A stretch of 64,000 nt of DNA from Micractinium sp. NFX-FRZ (lineage: Eukaryota; Chlorophyta; Trebouxiophyceae; Chlorellales; Chlorellaceae), in the NCBI GenBank assembly GCA_029339195.1, contig JAPTJF010000018.1, forward strand, positions 124,001-188,000, written 5' to 3'. The notes under the pieces are model-generated. The model was given only the letters and a program-made list of their open reading frames with translations, was not told the origin of the DNA and searched no databases. Below, piece by piece: positions 32,946 to 45,700 of this stretch; within the stretch, counting starts at the first letter, position 1; each line of letters begins with the position of its first letter. Made by a program: the position numbers and the translations under genes.

Positions 32946-33627
32946 GCGCTGGCACCGGCCCGAGCGATGCCTGGCACCCAATTGAGCAATGCTTGGCCTT
33001 GACTGAGCAATGCCTGGCACCGGCTCAACATGGAAGCTCGAGTGGAAGTCAGGTTGATGACAGCCGGTCGTCACCCGGTGCCGGCGCTGAGGTGGCGCTG
33101 CGCTGGGCACCGCCTGTCTTTCCCCACCAGCGGACCCAGAGCTGTGCTGGCGGCGCGGCATGGCCTGTCCCTCCCCACCAGTGGCGGCGCTGCCCTCTCC
33201 TCCTGCCCCTGCGGTGCGCTTTCCTCCGCAAGTTCCCCTGCACTCTACTTTGGCACTTGCCCATACCACCACCCTCGCCCTCCCTGCCTGGCATGCCCCC
33301 GTGCCGCGTCCCCACTTTCTTTCCCACCCAAATCCACCTTGCGTCCACGTACCACACCACCCCCTTGCTGACCACCCATCCTTGTAGCCGCCCCGCTAAT
33401 CCCCTTGGCATCCCCCATTTGCTGCCTGCCCTCCCGCCTGCTGTTACTGACCGATGCCGTGATTATTCCTTCCTGCTTTTCACCAGAAAGGCTCCCACCA
33501 CCCCTGCCTACCCCTTCCCACTTGGCTGACGCCTCGTGCTCCCCCCGCCGCCTTTATACGCCACGCTGGCGCGCCTGGCGGCAGCACATGCTCAGGTATA
33601 CCTCCTCCCACAGCAGCAGTATGCCCT

Positions 33628-33632
33628 TGTAA
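33628..33632 (+). promoter_or_regulatory. TGTAA candidate poly(A) signal, aspartate kinase
   Basis: It is the first TGTAA I noticed after the stop, implying a 3' UTR of almost 700 bases. An undetected nearer signal is possible. Confidence 0.35.
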
Positions 33633-34676
33633 CAGCCTTCCGCACCGCAGCGGCCTGCTGAGCAACGCTCGTCAGGCACGCCTCGACTGTGCCTGCACTG
33701 ACCCAGTCAACAGAATGGCCATGCTTGTATCGGAACAAACTAGGAGCTGGGAGCAGTACGCAAGCGCTCAGTATGCCGCCAACAGCGCCATGTGACTGTG
33801 ATGCCCTGGTCAGGCGCCTGTGCAGCATGGCGTGGCCTGTTCCCTAAGCAGGCAGTCGGTGTTGGACCGTCCAGCTCTCCCCCGGGCGGGGGCACAAGGT
33901 GCACGGTGTTGACGGGGTGTTGGCCCGTCCCCACTCCAGTGCCTACTGTAGTCCTTGTAGTCCCGAATCTAGTCAGCGGCTCCATGACACGTCAGTCCAT
34001 GCAATGGCATTGCGGCTGGGTGCCAGGCATGGGTGGCATGTAGGCAGGGACGGGGTGCAGCCGGCAGCGGAGATGAGGCAGCGGGCACCTGCTGGCACCA
34101 GCTGTGCCCTCTGCCCAACCAGGTGTTGCCCTCCCTTCTGACGGTTGCAATCACTGTGATGATGCCGTTAGGTTGGCAGGGAAAAGTGAGCAGCAGAGCC
34201 AGGCTGGAGCTCGGGCCGGTGACTTCGTACTTGGGCGGTTGCACGGTGAATTTGAAGGATTGTCACCGCGGCCCACGAGGCACCATACCTAAATTCGTGG
34301 CATACCGCGCGAGGCGGCTGAGCTCAGCTGGGACATGGCCGGCCGCGCGGCCACTCTGTTGCCCTGTGGCCAACAGCCGCCCTCCACTCGCTTTCAAGTA
34401 GGCTGTTGTGCACGTTTCTGACGGGCGAACCGGCCGGACGAAAAAGGACCCGGCACAGAGAGCGGCCTGGACCACCCCGGATGTATCCTGAGAAACATGG
34501 GTCCACATTCCGGGCTCCCTGGCCTGATGCCAGCTGCCTTGACACTCCACCACATTCAGTCTAGCTCTCATCACAATTGTGAATGTGGGTGAGGACGTGA
34601 GTGGGTTGCAATGCTGTGCGTGCTACACCACATTTGAACACACCGCCTCAGCATCTCTTGGAGACGCGCACTGTGT

Positions 34677-34775
34677 GAAAGGAAGGACGGAAGGAGGGGA
34701 GGGCGAAAGGAAGGTAGGAAGAGGGAAGGAAGGAGACAGCACGGAAGAAGGGCGGAAGGAAGGAAGGAAGCGCCC
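34677..34775 (+). repeat. Purine GGAAG/GGAAGG tract
   Basis: Runs of ggaagg, ggaggg and gaagg with almost no pyrimidines lie on the plus strand over about 95 bases. The sequence could form a triplex. Confidence 0.75.
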
Positions 34776-35455
34776 CGGCAGTGTGCGCCAAGTCTCACGC
34801 ATGTCAATACAGCAAGCACGAATGTGGGCTGCTGTACTCATGCGTGGTGCGCGTGCCAGCACTTCCATAGGCAACGGCAGCCGAAGGGGGCAGAGCGGTG
34901 GAAAAAGGGTGTGGGGAGTGAGTGAGGGGACAGCATAGCAAGGCAGGGTGATTGCTGGAGGGGCCGAGGTGGAGGGCAGTGCGGGCGGGTCAGCGCTGGC
35001 GGTTTTACCAGGCCACTGAACGGCATTCATGCGAGGAGAGTCAGGGCTGAGCATGAAACGATCACAGTTCGCTGCAAAAAAAGCCAGCTCAGCGGCTACA
35101 CTAGCTACTGGTTCGGCAAGGCGCATGCACGCCGCCGTGCCGGGCGTGTGCCTTGGTTTGGTTTGAGGGAAGGTGCGGAGGAAAGGTTGAAATGAAGCAG
35201 CAGGAGCGGCACGCAAGCCCGTAAGCCGGTAGTATGTGGTATTGGCAGGGCAAGGGGTCGAAGGCAGACAAGGGCACGTGCACAGTACAGGAAAGAAGAG
35301 GAGCAAGGTTGGGTGGGGGACAGGGATTCAGGGACGTGCATGGGGTGCGCATGCAGCGGCGGCAGCCGCGCTGGCTGGGACGGCAGCAGCGCTGTCTGCT
35401 GCTACCAGCGCCCCTGCTGCCAATATGAACCGGGTTCCCTTATGGAAGAGTGGGG

Positions 35456-38400
35456 CTAGGTGAGGAAATTGTCGAGCCACCTGCAGCAGGAAGACGAGCG
35501 GGCAGCAACGGAAGAGGCTGGCTGTCAGTAAGAAGCAAGGCAGAGCGGCAGGTAGGGCGGGCCTTGGAGGCAGGGATGGGGCCCGGGAGGCAGGGAGGGG
35601 CGCCTGTACAGCGCTCATTGGGAGGCCTGGAGCCCAAGGCCATGGAATGGCACACAAGGGCTGGGTGTGTGGAAACCCTTGCGCCCCCTTGCCCCCTGTC
35701 CTGCCCTCCCTCATCTGTCAACCCCGTGGGTACACAGACGCCTTGCAAGCCTCAAGCCCCGATCACCCCCTGCCAGCGTGTACTGAACCATCAACCTCAC
35801 ACCTTACGGAGCCTGCACAGCTTACGAAGTGCACCCCTCGCTGCTCACCAGCCCACATCACCCAATGAACCACGACTGAACATCAAAGCTTACGGCACTC
35901 ACCCTGCCCGCTCACCAGGCCGCATCCACCCAACCAAAGCGTGCGCAGCGCCGACCCCTGACTGACTGAATGAAAGCCACACAAACAACACACGTCGACC
36001 AGAAGGGCGCTGCACCCTGCCCGCTCACCAGCCCACGTCCTCCCACGCACGAGCACACACACCAAACACGTAAAGCTCACCAGTCTACGTCCTCCAGTGC
36101 AAGCGCATCAGCGCCGCTGACCCCGCCGGCATCAAACGTGCTGATCACGCCGGCAGAGAAGGTGGGCAGCGGCAGCTCCGGGGACTGAACCTTCAGAGCA
36201 GGCCCCTGCTGCACCGAGGCAGCGAAGTCAGCGTCGGGCGGCAGCGACTGCTGGGGGGAGCAGTCCGGCAGGCCGCTGAGCAGCGAGAGGGCCGGGGTGC
36301 CTGAACGCTGCAGCAGCTTGTGCTGCAATGAGGAGGGGGCCATGAAGGGCGAGGGCGCGCGGCTTGGCAACGCCACCTGCTGCGCCTGCTTCAGAGAAGC
36401 AGGCGGCTGCCGCAGCTCTGGCTGCTGCTGCTCGTGGGCGTGCGGGGGCTGGTTAAGCTGCCGCCGGTACTGATGCTGGTGGTGGTCAGGCGGCGGCTGC
36501 TGGTAGTGCGCCTGCGCCTGCTGCCGCTGCCGCTGCTGCTCGTGCGCAGCTGCCGGCGGCTGCTGTGCCGGCGCCAGCGACGGCAGCGGCCGGCCCTGCT
36601 GCAGCGCCACATCGAGAGATGCCTTTTGCCGCATGAGCCATTCCTGCTGCTCCTTCCACTCCTCAATCTCTTGGGGGGAGAGCCTTTCCTCTCCCTTCAG
36701 CTGCTGCAGCAGGTGCTGCGCCATAGCGCACCACTGCCGGTGCTGGACCACCAAGCGGGCACTGCAGGCCGAGAGGGGCCGCTGTGCCGTCGGCTCCTCC
36801 TCCTGCTCCTGCTTGATCTCCTGTGGCAGCGCATTTGCCTGCTGCCGCTGCGGCTGCTGCTGCTGCTGCTGCTGCTCCTGCTGCTGCTGCCGTGCAGCAG
36901 TCTCATGTCGCTGCGGCTGCTGCTGCCGGTGCGCCACCTGCTCTGCCCGTCGCGCCTGCTGTGCGCGGTGCGGGCCGTTCCGGAAAGGCTGCTGCGGCCC
37001 TCCAGGCGCTTGTGTGGTGGCACCAGAGGCTAGGGGGCTTATCAAGCCCAGCTCGCTCGCCGCCCGCCTGACCCCATTGTCTGGCCCTCCACAGCACTCC
37101 CCAATGCCCTGCAGCGCGAGTAAGAAGGCAGGGTCAGGAGCAGGACGGCGGCCGGGCAAATGTCAGGAGACGAGGTGTCGCAGGGCGGTGACAGGTGGCG
37201 CCAGCGATGCACCACTCACAACCCAAGGGCGGGGCAGCCCTACTGCCCCAGGCACCGCTGCCCTTGCCAAAACATGTTGGCACACAGCGGCCCCTTGCAT
37301 GCGGCCTCCCTTCACCTCTGCAAGAGCGGACTCGAGGAAAGCAGCCACAACGCCTGGGGCCAGCGGTGCTGGCTGCCTCGTCCCCTCGTCTTGCTGCGCC
37401 CACTTGCGCTTCGCGCTCCCTGGCTGCGCCAGCGCCTGCTGCTGCTGCTGCGACGCCGTTGCCTGCTGCTGCTGGGACGCCGCCGCCTGCTGCTGCTGCT
37501 GCGACGCCGCCGCCTGCGCCGCCATCTGCTGCAGGCGCTGCCTCCGCCGCTGCTCCCACTCCACCCGCTGCCGCCGCTTCCACCGCTCCCACAGCGCCTG
37601 TTCCAAATGGCGGTGCGTCTCCCAGCTCTGCTGCTGCTGCTCCTGCTGCAGCTGCCACTCCAGGTGCTGCGCCGCTCGCCGCCGGTCCCAGGCGGCCTGG
37701 TCCTCCGACCGCACCTGCTCCCACTTGCGCTGCACCGTCAGCAGCTGCAGCTCAAACTCATCCAGACCCTGCTCCCCAGACAGCTGCATGCGCCGGCACT
37801 GCACCAGCTGGTGTTGCAGCTCCTGCAGCATGCGCTGGTGCTGCTGCGTCGGCAGCAGCAGCCGGCCGCCCCCGCCCGCATCGCTCGGACCCGCCGCTGC
37901 GCTGTCGCACTGCAGCGGCAGGGAGTGCTGCGGCGGGTGCTCCGCGGCGGCCGCTGAGCCTGAGCGTGCGCCGTGGTCCTGCGCTTGACGCTGCACGGGG
38001 AGCGAGTGCAGCTTGTCCAGCTGCCGGTGCGCCCGCTGCTGCTGCTCCACTGGCAGGGAGATGGAGCGTGGGAAGTAGGGGGACTCCTCCATTGCACCGT
38101 ACTGCTGCGTGTTGGGCGCCAGCAGTGACGCCTGCTGCTGCAGTGACGCCTGCTGCTGCAGCGACGCCTGCGGCTGCGCCTGATGCCAGGACGCCTGGCC
38201 CTGCAGGCTCTGGCACTGCATCTGCTCCTGCCATGGGGGGGTTGGGGGGAGGCAGGCACGGGGCAGGTAGAGGAAGCTGGGTGAGCAGGCAAAGATGCAC
38301 AGACGGGCGGGAAATGAGCACGCAAGCGTGCATGGCAGTTGCATTGGCGGTGGCGGTGCGGGTGGCATGGCACACCGGCGGGCGGAGGCCCGTGACAGCC

Positions 38401-38769
38401 CCCGCAGGCCAGCGCACACGGCACAGCGGAGCAGCGAGCGGGGTTGCAGCTGTATCGCACCGAAGCAAGGCTGGGGCCAGGTGCCTGCACGTGGGGTGTG
38501 CACATCTGCAGCGTGGTGGAGTCGTTGGGCTGCGCCCTGGTCAGGCAGGAGAGCCCATGGGGGGAGCGTCCCCGGGCGTCGGCGTGAGGAACTTGCGGCG
38601 GCGGCAGGGGAGCCATGGGGTCCGGGCTCCGCCGCCCGGCCGGAGGGCGGCCGTGCGCCGCCAACTTGAGCTGTGCGTCAGGCTTAGCGCGACTTGCACC
38701 TTTATCCAAGTGGGAAGCCTGCGGTGTAAGGGAGGGTCCGTGAGGACATGCAGGCCACCGTACCACCAT
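35456..38769 (-). CDS. Glutamine-rich putative transcriptional regulator
   Basis: Exons 38227-37316 and 37108-36081 are well supported and join in phase (ALAE/GIGECCGG). A short last exon 35480-35456 is inferred, giving the acidic-aromatic end EDVDWWLDNFLT. If the last donor is not used, translation stops two codons later as DVDW. A first exon 38769-38593 starting MVVRWPACPHG fits the phase but uses a weak donor (CAA-gttcct). The full model has 713 residues. The protein is dominated by poly-Gln and coiled-coil-like charged sequence (LTVQRKWEQVRSEDQAAWDR, LEWQLQQEQQQQSWETHRHL). The C terminus is acidic with bulky aromatics, resembling transactivation domains. No DNA-binding domain is seen, so the transcription role is inference. 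Confidence 0.6.
35840..36112 (-). repeat. Four copies of exon end plus donor, Q-rich gene
   Basis: Plus-strand text gctcaccagtctacgtcctc (36075-36094), which is the exon end and its donor, recurs as gctcaccagcccacgtcctc (36024), gctcaccaggccgcatccac (35910) and gctcaccagcccacatcacc (35844). The copies are followed by related gcaagcgc/gcacgagc/aaagcgtgc text. Confidence 0.85.
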
Positions 38770-38819
38770 CGTGCAGCGGTCCTGAAAGTGCGGGCTTTGA
38801 AGGCAACACAATGACTGTC

Positions 38820-39753
38820 TAAAGGCCCACAGAGGCGGCGAAGGGGCTGGAGGGCCTCACCTCCTGTCGTGCACCCCCGTGCGAACCTCTGGGCACTGCA
38901 GAGAAGCCTACGCGGTCTGCCAGAGGTAGGAAGCGTGCGCAAATTGAGCGCGGGGCTGGCTGGGATGCAGTGGGCGCCCTCGCCGAGCGGCGGTGGCGGC
39001 CACCCCTTGGAAGCCCCATGCAGCTCCATGCAGTGCTTCTCCGCGCCGGCCTCCCGCTGTGTAAAGACACAACAGAGCTATTTTGCAACATGTTCTGCCC
39101 AGGACCGGGCTGTCACCGGTGGTGGTCCTCCCACCTCCGTGCACTGTACCACAGCACTCGCCCGCCGCCCCCGCCGCCCAAACCCCACTGCACACATCCG
39201 CCGCCGCATGCTGCCAGGCGCTACCTGCTGTGTCGATTGAAAAGTGATCTGCCTTGGCCTGGATGGCACCGTGTCAATGAGCCGGCCAGCGACATTTTCT
39301 TGCCTTGCTGGGATGTGGCCTCCCTCCGCTAGCGGTGCATTGTTGCGGGGTGGCTGCAGGCAGCACCTTTTGTCGCATCGCACTTGGATGCTGGGCTCTG
39401 CCACCTGCACAGCTGCCCCTCACAGTTCAAGGCTTGGCAGGCTCACCGCTTCCCATGTGAAAGGCATCCGCCCTTGGTGCAGGTGAAAACTTGCCCACTT
39501 TGTGCCCGTATTGACGCCTGGCAGCGGCCTGCCTGCCTGCCTACACACACACGTTCCGCCTGAGCCAAACGGCTGGCTTGCTGCGCTACATGCTGCTGCC
39601 GCGACCTTGCCAGAAACCGTTCCTTACAAGCCAGGTGTAACTTTGCACGGCCAGAAAACTTGAGCCGGAAAACTGAGGCAGAAGGTTTGAGCCAGAAAAC
39701 TGTTGAAAAACTCTGCCACTGGCGCTCCCACCCCGGCTGACCCAGCCATCTAT
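38820..39753. other. Upstream region of the Q-rich gene and 3' flank of the C2-lipase
   Basis: Both neighbouring genes lie on minus. The right part contains a minus-strand TGTAA at 39624-39628, 126 bases past the lipase stop. The left part probably holds the promoter and possibly 5' exons of the Q-rich gene. Nothing else is recognised. Confidence 0.4.
39624..39628 (-). promoter_or_regulatory. TGTAA poly(A) signal after C2-lipase
   Basis: Minus-strand TGTAA 126 bases beyond the stop codon at 39754. Confidence 0.5.
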
Positions 39754-42700
39754 CTACGCTGCATCTCTCTCGTTCCGAGTGGCCCTGTATAGGTAAGCCC
39801 GCATGTTGGCCAGGTAAAGAGGCTCCATGTGCCCCTCCAGCGCCCCGCCGCCCAGCAGCGACGCCCATGCCTCCCGCTCCTGCTCCCACAAGTGCGGCAG
39901 CTGCCCGGGGGAGATGATGGGCACCGTGCTGCCACCCTGCTTGCCACCCGCCTGGGCATCCTCGCTGGCGCCAGCGCCGCTGCCGCCGGCTGGTGGGGAA
40001 CCGCCGGCGGTGGCGGTGACGCCGGCGCCATCTGCAGCGCCGGTGCTGCCGTCGGCAGCGGCACCGGCAGCTTCCGAGGCGGCAGCTTCGGCAGCCTTGT
40101 CCCCCGCCGCTGCCACCTCCAGGCCCACCATCTTGAGTGCCTCCGTGGCCACCGCTGGCAGCATCTCTGGCACCTGTATGGGTGTGGATGGATGGAAGGA
40201 CCACGGGTAAGGGGGATGAGGGAGTGCGTGGCGTGGTGGTGTGGCTTGGGAGCTTGAGAGCCTGCCACCCTCGTTATACCACAGTCGCAAGCGGCGTTGC
40301 CACGGACACCCCTCTTGTGCCAATCGGTGCCGCTATCCTCAACTTGAGCTGCCCTTCGTCTCCCAGCTGCCCTACCTCCCCTGTCAACAACTTCAGCTGC
40401 GCTACCACCCCAGTTTAGACGAGGCCCGCCTTAGCCGCTACAGCGGCGCCCACATCAGTCGGTGAGCACGCTATCAACAAGCCGTGCACAATGCCACGTG
40501 GATGGCCCACCTGTGCTGCGCCCACACCTGTCCGATGAGCACCCAGTACAGTACAGTACAGTACTGCACCATGCTGGGCAGTGAACGACCCGCCTTTGCC
40601 GCCACGGCACCGCCCACACGGCTGTCGGCCAAGCACCCAACAACCCACAACCCGTGGATGGCCCACCTGGTGCCACCGCCACGCCCACATGTATGCATGA
40701 GCACCCAATACAGTACTGCCCCGCATAGCATATACTGGACCCACCTTTGCCACCATGGCGGCGCCCACGGCGGGCGCCAGGTCCGGCAGGCCCAGCCCCT
40801 CCCCCAGCCGCTCCGTGGTGTGCATCTCCACTTCGGCACTGCCATCATCCTGCAGGTACACGGCGTGCCCGACCTGCAGGCATGCAACATGCACGTGGTG
40901 CAATGATCAGGTACACAGGCATGGCCCACTTGCAGATGGAACAGTGTACTAGAAGATGCACAGCATGCCCCACCACCTGCAGAGGTACACAGGCATGGCC
41001 ACTTGCAAGGGGGATGCACATGGCGCAATGAAGACCGGCACAGCATGCCACACCGAAGGAGCGAAGAAGAAGGGCAGGGCAGGCAGCGGTGCAGCCCAGC
41101 CGGTGCGCCTTGGCGGGCGGGGCAGCAGCTGGGGCAGGCTGCATCAAGCACGCCCTGCAACCAGTCTCCCGCACCTGGACACACACTGCACAGCTGACAC
41201 TTCAGGACGCTTCAGATGGGTAGTCAAAGAAAGACGGTACTGTGCTGTGCTGCTCCCACTCACGTGTGCATAGCCCATGAGGCGCGGGATGGAGGCCACC
41301 GAGTCGGTGACGTTGACAAACCGCCAGGTGGCGGGCACCAGCGAGTTGAAGTGCCTGGCAAACTCAGAATTGCCCACACGGGGGGCGCCAAAGCTGTACA
41401 CCGCCAGTTCCAGGGGACAGGGCCAGCTTTTTCCACAAAGGAGGGGGCGCAGGGGGGATGTGACGCGAACAGGGGGAGCGTGAGGGGGCAGGCAGCAGCT
41501 GCCACGCAGCCAGGCATCATCAGCAACGTGCCAACCACCTGGGCTGCTGCTGACCCTCTGTTAGCGTGTCTGCTTCGCTGCCCACCCTGCCGCCACATCT
41601 CACCCCAGCCCGGCCTGCCTCGCCGCGCCCGCGCCGCCATGCCCCACCCTGCCCCGCTGCGCCAGCCTCACCTGCGGTGCGACGCGTCCCAGGCGCACAG
41701 CGTGGCCAGCGCGCCGCCCAGCGAGTGGCCGGTCAAATACAGCCGCCAGCTGTCCTGCTCCCCCTCCAGCAGGCAGGAGAGGAGGGAGAGCACGGCGGGG
41801 CGCACGCTGTCGTACGCAACCAGGAAGCCGCTGTGAACCTGCTGGCAGGAAGGGCGGGTCGGTGCACGGCTTTTGACTCGTAAGATCAACCATGTCACAA
41901 GGAGGACGCGACCAACACCCCTTTGCGCAACTTGCTTGATACATTCATGACATTGCAAGCCGCTTGCTGAGCTTACAGCGGCTTCATAATGTGCTGCCAC
42001 TCGCCCACGGATGCCACACCAACTCAAACTTACCCAGGGCTGCCTGGCGCCTGCGGCGTCGCCCTCCGCCTCCCGCTCCCCCGCCGCCTCCACCTCGGCC
42101 CGCACCCGATCCAGCACCGCCGCAAGATCTTCTGCTGTGCTGCGCACGGCACCGACGGCAGTGGCCAGGATGTGCTGCTCAGCCTGCGGCAGCGTTGGCA
42201 GGAAAGCGGGGGTAAGGGTCGGGGCGAGGGCTTGCCGGGAAGGGTCACCAATGCTGACGGCAGTGGCCAGGATGTGTTGCTGTGCCTGCGGCAAGAAAGG
42301 GGCAGAGTCAGCAGGGGTCGGGCAGGAACATGTGGCACAAGCAGGGCACGACGCCTTGACAGCAGTGGTCAGGATGTGCTGCTCCGCTGCCTGCGTCAGC
42401 GTCGGCAGGGGAGGGGGCAGAACGAGTAGGGGGCAGGGCATGGGTGCGCAGCGAGGAGGATCACACGGTGCTGAAAGCCGCGCCCAGGGAGTGCTCTCGC
42501 AGTGTCGAGGGCACAGAGGCACTGGGGCAGGCAGCTGCGGGGGGGCAGAAACGACGCTCAGAGAGCCAGGCAGGGCCCACAAGCAGCAGCAAAGCAGCCA
42601 CAAGCGTGCCTGCTCCGGGCTGCTCTGCTCCTGCTGCTGCTGCTGCCGCTCCGCCTCCACCTCCTGCTTGGCTGCCTCAACAGTGGAAAGAAGCTTGGAC

Positions 42701-45700
42701 AGCTGCCCCGGCTCCTCAGGCGGGGCAGACACCTGTGCCAGCGCTGCAGCGGGGGGCGGGGGAGCAGGAAGAAAGAAGGCGGTTTCTGGGCGTGGATGGA
42801 GCGGTGAGGTGGCATGGCAGGCGCGGGTGCAGGCTTCAACAAAGTAGCGCGGCAGCTGACGCCTGGAGCGCTGACAGGCGGGTGTACGCAGGGTGCACGC
42901 AGCGGCCGCGGGAAGGCAGGTTGGTCGTGCGAGCGTGGAGCTGCAGCTACAGCTAGGGCGGCCCAGTCTTGCCTGCGTGCCGTGGGGCGGCTGCCAGTCG
43001 GTCCGGGTCCAGCGGGGCAGGGACCAGGTGCAGATCGGTCACAATGTCCTGCAGGCAGGCCAGGGATTAAACAAATCAAATCACGAAATGTGGCAGTGAA
43101 GCGTTTCTCACAGCTGTGAAAGGCAGCACGCAGGCCAGGGATGGGGGGGGGGGGCTTGTGGCTAGTCTGTGCCGAGTGGTCAGCTGGCTGCAAGAGCATG
43201 TCTCTGTTCTTCATAGCTGTGGGAGGCAGCGGTGTGCGACCGCCCAAGTGCTCTACCATGTGCCTGCTTAGGGCGTGTCTGTGCCCGCCAAGAGGAAGCA
43301 GGCGCCACCCCTGTGCAGGAGCGCAGGCACCCGTGCAGCAGTCGCTACGTGCGTGTGAAGCCCCAGGCTCACCCTCCACTTGCCCTGCTCCGTGCCTCTG
43401 AAGGCCACGCAGATGGTGCGCTCCTTCTTGTTGCGGTACACCCAGGCCTGCGGGGATCAAAGAAAGGGGTGGTAGAGCTGGGTAGGTGGGTCTGAGTTGC
43501 ACGGGGCAGGGGATGAGCAGGGCACGCTGGCCAGCCACGCGCAGCCAGGCAGCAAGCACGGGTTGAGGTTGTTTGGTGCTCAAGACCTGCGTCCTTTACC
43601 TGCGTGTTGGTGGTGGCGTTCTCAAGGAAGGCGATGGGCTGGAACTTGGCGTGGGCAGCCACTCCCGCCAGCTCCAGCACCTCCCGCCAGTCGGCCGCCA
43701 GAGGAATCTGCTTACAGGGTGAGTGTGGGGAGCGCAGTAGGGTGGGTGAGCGGCTAAACGGTTGGAGCATCAGGTGGGCAGCAAGTTGTAGGGAACCCCG
43801 CACATTTGAACCAGGAGAGCAGGCCGGAGGACCTTTGGGTTGACGCCAAGGCCGCCCACGAGGGCGCAGCATGCACTCCAGCCCTGGCACTCGTGCTCCG
43901 CCTTTGATGGCGTAGCAACAACAGCGCAAGAAACGCCCCTGCGACAGGGTCTGACTTGACTAGGTGGCGGCAATGCTGCGCAGCTGCGCGCACTCATCTG
44001 ACCCCCCTCCGCCAGCAGTGTGTGCCCAAACCAACGTGTGCCCAAACCAACCCAAACAGTTGTGTGTGTGTGTGGCCGCACCTGCCCGGGGCTGCCCAGC
44101 ACGGGGCCGCCCATCTCCGAGTCGGCAGCAGCATCCTGTGCCAGCGTGTCTTTGAACGAGAAGAAGCGGCAGCTGAGCTGCACGCTGCCGCAATGCTCTG
44201 CGGAGCTGTTGCCTGCGACAACATGGGATCCGGCTCCGCCCTCTGCTGCGCCCTCGCTGCCGCCGCCGCCGTCGCTGCCCTCACTGCCGCCGCCGTCGGC
44301 GAGCGCAGCGCTGCTGCCGCCTGCAGCACCCTCGCCGTCGCTGCTGCCGGTTGTGCTGCCGCTGCTGCTGCTGCTGCCGTCGCTGTCGCCGTCAACAGAG
44401 CACAGCAGGGGTAGCGCCAGTTCATGCCGCACCCCATCGCAAAGGGGTGCCAGCTGTTGTGAGATGGCCCCCAGGCTGCCGCTGCCGTCTTCGTCCGATG
44501 CGTTCACCTGCACCCGCAGCGTCTCGCTGGCAGGGTCCCTGTGGGAGCAGAGGGGAGGCTCCAGGGACCCGCCAAGGGCGGGGCTTTAAGGGGCTTGAAG
44601 GGCCAACAGCATGCCCGAGAGCTGCCCCGCCTGGCAACCGCTCCGCCGCCGTGACACGAGCACGCCTGGCAGCTCCTCAGGCCTTGGAGCGCCCACACAC
44701 AATACGCATGCCACCCAGCACATGGAAGCAGCCCGCCAGCAGCCCGGCAGCAGCAGCTGCACTGCTATGCCGACATGACACGCGCGAACACCCCAACCAC
44801 GTTGACTTTGGCACGCCACACAGCACATGCATGCCAGCAGCACCCGGGCACAAGAGTCCTGCGCTCCTGGCAGTACGCAGCGGGCGCCTCACCTGACGTA
44901 CAGCACACAGCTCTCCTCCCGCTCCGGGTCTTGCATGTTCAGGGCGGCCGTGCTGGTCCACACAGAGTCGCCCACGGCAATCTGCAGGTGGGGGTGCGGT
45001 GAGAGCACCCCGCCGGCGGCGGCCGCACGCTGGCTGCTGGCACGCTTCACGGTGACCTGCAGCAGCCCCGCCAGCTTGTCTCGCAAGAACTCCCTGCAGG
45101 CGGCGGGAGGTGGCGAGAAGCACGGCTGGGTGGGATGTGGTGGTGAGGGTGTGGAGCAGGGGAGGGCTGACGAGACGCCTTGTATATATAGTCAGCGGCC
45201 CACCTGTCTGTGAAGTAAATCTCCGCCCCGCAGGCAATCCGGACGGGCACGCCCCGCTCCGTCAGCTCATTGTAAGCCTCGAAAGCGGCGCCAGCCAGAG
45301 CAGCGCCGACTTTCCAGTCGAGGGCAGGCTGCGGCGCCGCCGCCGCGGCGGGCGTGCCGTGCCCAGCTGCTCCGTGCGCATCTGCAAAGCCCTCCGACGG
45401 CAGCCCAGTTGCTGCCGCTGCCGCGGCTGCCACTGCTGCCGCTGCTGAGCGGTAGGTCAGCCTCTGGCGGGCGGCTTGCTGGCGGCTGACCAAGCTGGCA
45501 GCAGCGGCGGCAGTGGTACTACAGCGCCGGCGGCGCGCGGCAGCTTCTGCCTGATGCTGCAACTGTCGGCAGGGCGCTGTGCATTGGAGGCTAGTGCGGC
45601 CGTTTTGGGCCGATCCGAGCAGCAGGAGCTGCATGGCAGGCAGCTGAGCTCGCCAGGTGTAGGCTGCTGCTGTCGAGGGGGCCGTGGGCGCACGCACTGT

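Larger units (their letters stand above)
32946..35455. other. Long intergenic region between aspartate kinase and the Q-rich gene
   Basis: About 2.5 kb without an exon I can support. The left part is probably aspartate kinase 3' UTR, with TGTAA at 33628-33632. A purine-rich GGAAG tract occupies about 34680-34775. The genes on both sides converge here. Open frames exist but lack ATG starts, similarity or splice logic. Confidence 0.5.

Noticed and set aside
33405..33665. Open frame LYATLARLAAAHAQVYLLPQQQYALV before a stop, looking like a terminal exon
   Set aside because: No upstream exon, no ATG and no clear acceptor. It lies in the expected aspartate kinase 3' UTR.
34623..35306. 227-codon minus-strand open frame
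   Set aside because: It starts at TTG, contains long Pro/Ser tracts reflecting a pyrimidine-rich strand, and has no similarity or splice support.
35328..35480. Minus-strand frame VARQFPHLAPLFHKGTRF as a longer last exon of the Q-rich gene
   Set aside because: The phase from the 36081 donor gives WLDNFLT and a stop at 35456 instead. The longer frame would need a different phase.
36434..38814. Long plus-strand frames opposite the Q-rich gene
   Set aside because: Poly-Leu and poly-Cys translations of the CTG/TGC strand of the poly-Gln codons. The minus strand has the phase-consistent exons.
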